Shown: positions 5,894 to 7,177 of the stretch, one piece after another
Position numbering within the stretch: position 1 is the first letter of the stretch
Layout: each line of letters starts with the position of its first letter
Source: an uncultured Thermoanaerobacteraceae bacterium
GTDB lineage: Bacteria; Bacillota; DSM-12270; Thermacetogeniales; Thermacetogeniaceae
Length of the DNA: 7,177 nucleotides
Reading direction: 5' to 3'
Assembly (NCBI GenBank): GCA_937914965.1
Contig: CALGIY010000392.1
Coordinates: forward strand, 1 to 7,177
Notes under the pieces: generated by a model
The model's input: the letters and a program-made list of their open reading frames with translations, nothing else
What the model was told of the DNA's origin: nothing
Databases searched by the model: none
Position numbers and translations under genes: made by a program

Positions 5894-7177
5894 GTGTCAC
5901 CAGATGGTATTACCTTAAATCTGATCACAAAAGAACTGCAGAAAATCCTAATTCATGGGAGGGTAGAGCGTATACATCAGCCAGAGAAGCGGGAGATCGT
6001 CATGATCATTCGCAGCTCAGGTCAGAGCCTGCGCCTGTTGATCTCTGCTCAGGCTGAGAACGCTCGTCTGCACCTTACTACGAAGGAAAAGAAAAATCCA
6101 CTCTCCCCACCCATCTTCTGCACCGTACTCAGAAAGCACCTGGAGGGGAGCCGCTTAACTGATATCCAACAAGATGGACTGGACAGGGTTGTACGCCTCA
6201 CCTTTTCTCACATTGCGGAGAGCGGCGAGTTTGAGGATGTTGTTCTGGTGGTGGAAATCATGGGAAAACACAGCAATATCATTTTGGTCGATCCCCAGTC
6301 TAACCAGATTATCGACGGGATCAAGCGTTACACCCATGCTTTGAGCAGGTACCGGGAGGTCTTGCCGGGACGCACTTATCTATCGCCACCAGCACAAAGG
6401 AAGGTACACCCGCTGACCCTTGATGAAGAAAATTTTATGCAGCTCATGCTTGACCATCCTTTAGAAAAACCTCTCAAGGAGATCCTTTTCCGGATGCTAG
6501 AGGGATTGGGACCTGCACTAGTGAGGGAAATGATCTTTCAAGCTGGGCTTGAACCTAATCTGCGTTTGGAATACTGCGGAGAGCATGAACTGCGTTCTCT
6601 CTGGCAGGCATTACAAGGTTTCATCCTCCATCTCATCCGTGGTGAAAGCATTGACCCCGTCCTTGCTTTTGAAGGAAAACAGCCTACGGCTTATGCCTTA
6701 TACCCCCCTACGCAATACCAGGGACTGCAGCTTATCCACTGCGAGTCGGTCAATGAACTGCTGGATCGGTATTATCATGCCTGTCTGGAGATCAATAAAT
6801 TCCAGCAGACCCGGGGTCATCTGGCAACATTGACCAGACATGAACTATCCCGCTGCAATAAGAAACTCTCTGGCCAGGAACGAGATGAGGCTGATGCTGA
6901 AAAAGCAATGAAGTTTCGCCTGCAGGGGGAAATGATCTTTGCTCAACTGCACCTAATCGAACCGGGAGCCCAGGAGGTAATCCTTCCTAATCTATACGAA
7001 CCGCAGGGAGCACAGATTAAAGTTACACTTGACCCCTCGTTGTCAGCTGCCCAAAATGCTCAGAAGCTCTTTCGCAAGTACAATAAAGCCCGGGACACAT
7101 TAAAAATGATGAAAAAACATAAAAAGATCACCACTGCGGATCTCCGCAGTGGTGATCTTTTTATGTTTTTTCATCAT
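5894..7177 (+). CDS. rqcH: RqcH (Rqc2/NEMF homologue, NFACT family), 3' end missing or altered at window edge
   Basis: The frame is open for 428 codons from GTG 5894 to the edge; intact RqcH (YloA, also annotated as fibronectin-binding protein FbpA) is about 570-590 residues. RqcH binds stalled 50S-peptidyl-tRNA complexes and recruits tRNA-Ala to add alanine tails that mark the peptide for degradation. Visible NFACT-N marks: MSPDGITLNLI at 1-11, GRVERIHQPEKREIV at 22-36, LRKHLEGSRLTDI, Asp97-Arg98 (the DR pair needed for tRNA binding and Ala-tailing in B. subtilis has the same numbering), VEIMGKHSNIILVD at about 120-133, GLGPALVREMI, and late in the piece LDPSLSAAQNAQKLFRKYNK entering the coiled coil. 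Codons after about 7142 fall in the right arm of a perfect palindrome and probably are not native coding sequence. The C-terminal coil and NFACT-R domain are absent. Divergent placement next to the yicC block recalls yloA-yloC in Bacillus. Confidence 0.93.
   Translation, partial: MSPDGITLNLITKELQKILIHGRVERIHQPEKREIVMIIRSSGQSLRLLISAQAENARLHLTTKEKKNPLSPPIFCTVLRKHLEGSRLTDIQQDGLDRVVRLTFSHIAESGEFEDVVLVVEIMGKHSNIILVDPQSNQIIDGIKRYTHALSRYREVLPGRTYLSPPAQRKVHPLTLDEENFMQLMLDHPLEKPLKEILFRMLEGLGPALVREMIFQAGLEPNLRLEYCGEHELRSLWQALQGFILHLIRGESIDPVLAFEGKQPTAYALYPPTQYQGLQLIHCESVNELLDRYYHACLEINKFQQTRGHLATLTRHELSRCNKKLSGQERDEADAEKAMKFRLQGEMIFAQLHLIEPGAQEVILPNLYEPQGAQIKVTLDPSLSAAQNAQKLFRKYNKARDTLKMMKKHKKITTADLRSGDLFMFFHH
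7106..7177. repeat. Perfect 35-bp inverted repeat running to the window edge
   Basis: The left arm 7106-7140 and right arm 7143-7177 are exact reverse complements with a 2-nt centre (TC). The core, GATCACCACTGCGGA then its complement, is flanked by A-rich sequence on the left and T-rich sequence on the right (AAAAA...TTTTT), so it also has the shape of a bidirectional intrinsic terminator. The arms extend far beyond a usual terminator and stop exactly where the sequence stops. The left arm continues the rqcH reading frame plausibly (coiled-coil region), while the right arm encodes nothing RqcH-like (LFMFFHH). I favour a fold-back artefact at a contig end. Confidence 0.85.

Noticed and set aside
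1..7177. CRISPR array, tRNA/rRNA genes, IS transposase, toxin-antitoxin or phage-defence system
   Set aside because: No repeat-spacer periodicity, no tRNA-like cloverleaf and no transposase or defence motif were seen. The intact genes are all known housekeeping families.

Overview
The window looks like a chromosomal segment from a member of the Firmicutes, most likely Clostridia (Desulfotomaculum/Peptococcaceae-like). The basis is gene order and protein motifs. The order yicC(yloC)-remA-gmk-rpoZ-coaBC is the classic Bacillus/Clostridia block. A divergent rqcH (yloA) lies nearby, and lysine/diaminopimelate synthesis appears to use the LL-diaminopimelate aminotransferase (DapL) route common in Clostridia. 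Shine-Dalgarno sites are strong (AGGAGG, GGGAGG), and GTG and TTG starts are frequent. The exact genus cannot be fixed from sequence reading alone.

Layout. From about 5465 down to 1, everything reads leftward as one probable transcription unit: dapF, dapL, yicC, remA, gmk, rpoZ, coaBC, then the first 24 codons of metK, cut by the window edge. Spacings are short, and rpoZ/coaBC overlap by an ATGA. The main breaks are a 76-nt gap between dapF and dapL and a gap holding a strong hairpin between dapL and yicC. From 5466 to 5893 there is no intact gene. This stretch holds a REP-like hairpin, a decayed C-terminal fragment of a SanA/YdcF-like (DUF218) gene with two in-frame stops, and the probable promoter of the rightward gene. 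From 5894 to the right edge runs rqcH, incomplete at its 3' end.

Function. The leftward unit mixes cell-wall and lysine precursor synthesis (DapL, DapF), RNA turnover (YicC), a DNA-binding regulator (RemA), nucleotide supply (Gmk), an RNA polymerase subunit (omega), coenzyme A synthesis (CoaBC) and S-adenosylmethionine synthesis (MetK). It is a growth-linked housekeeping operon. RqcH acts in rescue of stalled 50S ribosomes by C-terminal alanine tailing.

The window is mostly ordinary core genome, and I found no new defence or mobile system. The points worth a second look are: (1) a perfect 35-bp inverted repeat ending exactly at the right edge inside rqcH, probably a fold-back assembly artefact but also terminator-like; (2) the SanA-like pseudogene; (3) the REP-like hairpin; and (4) the hairpin lying between a Shine-Dalgarno sequence and the likely yicC start.
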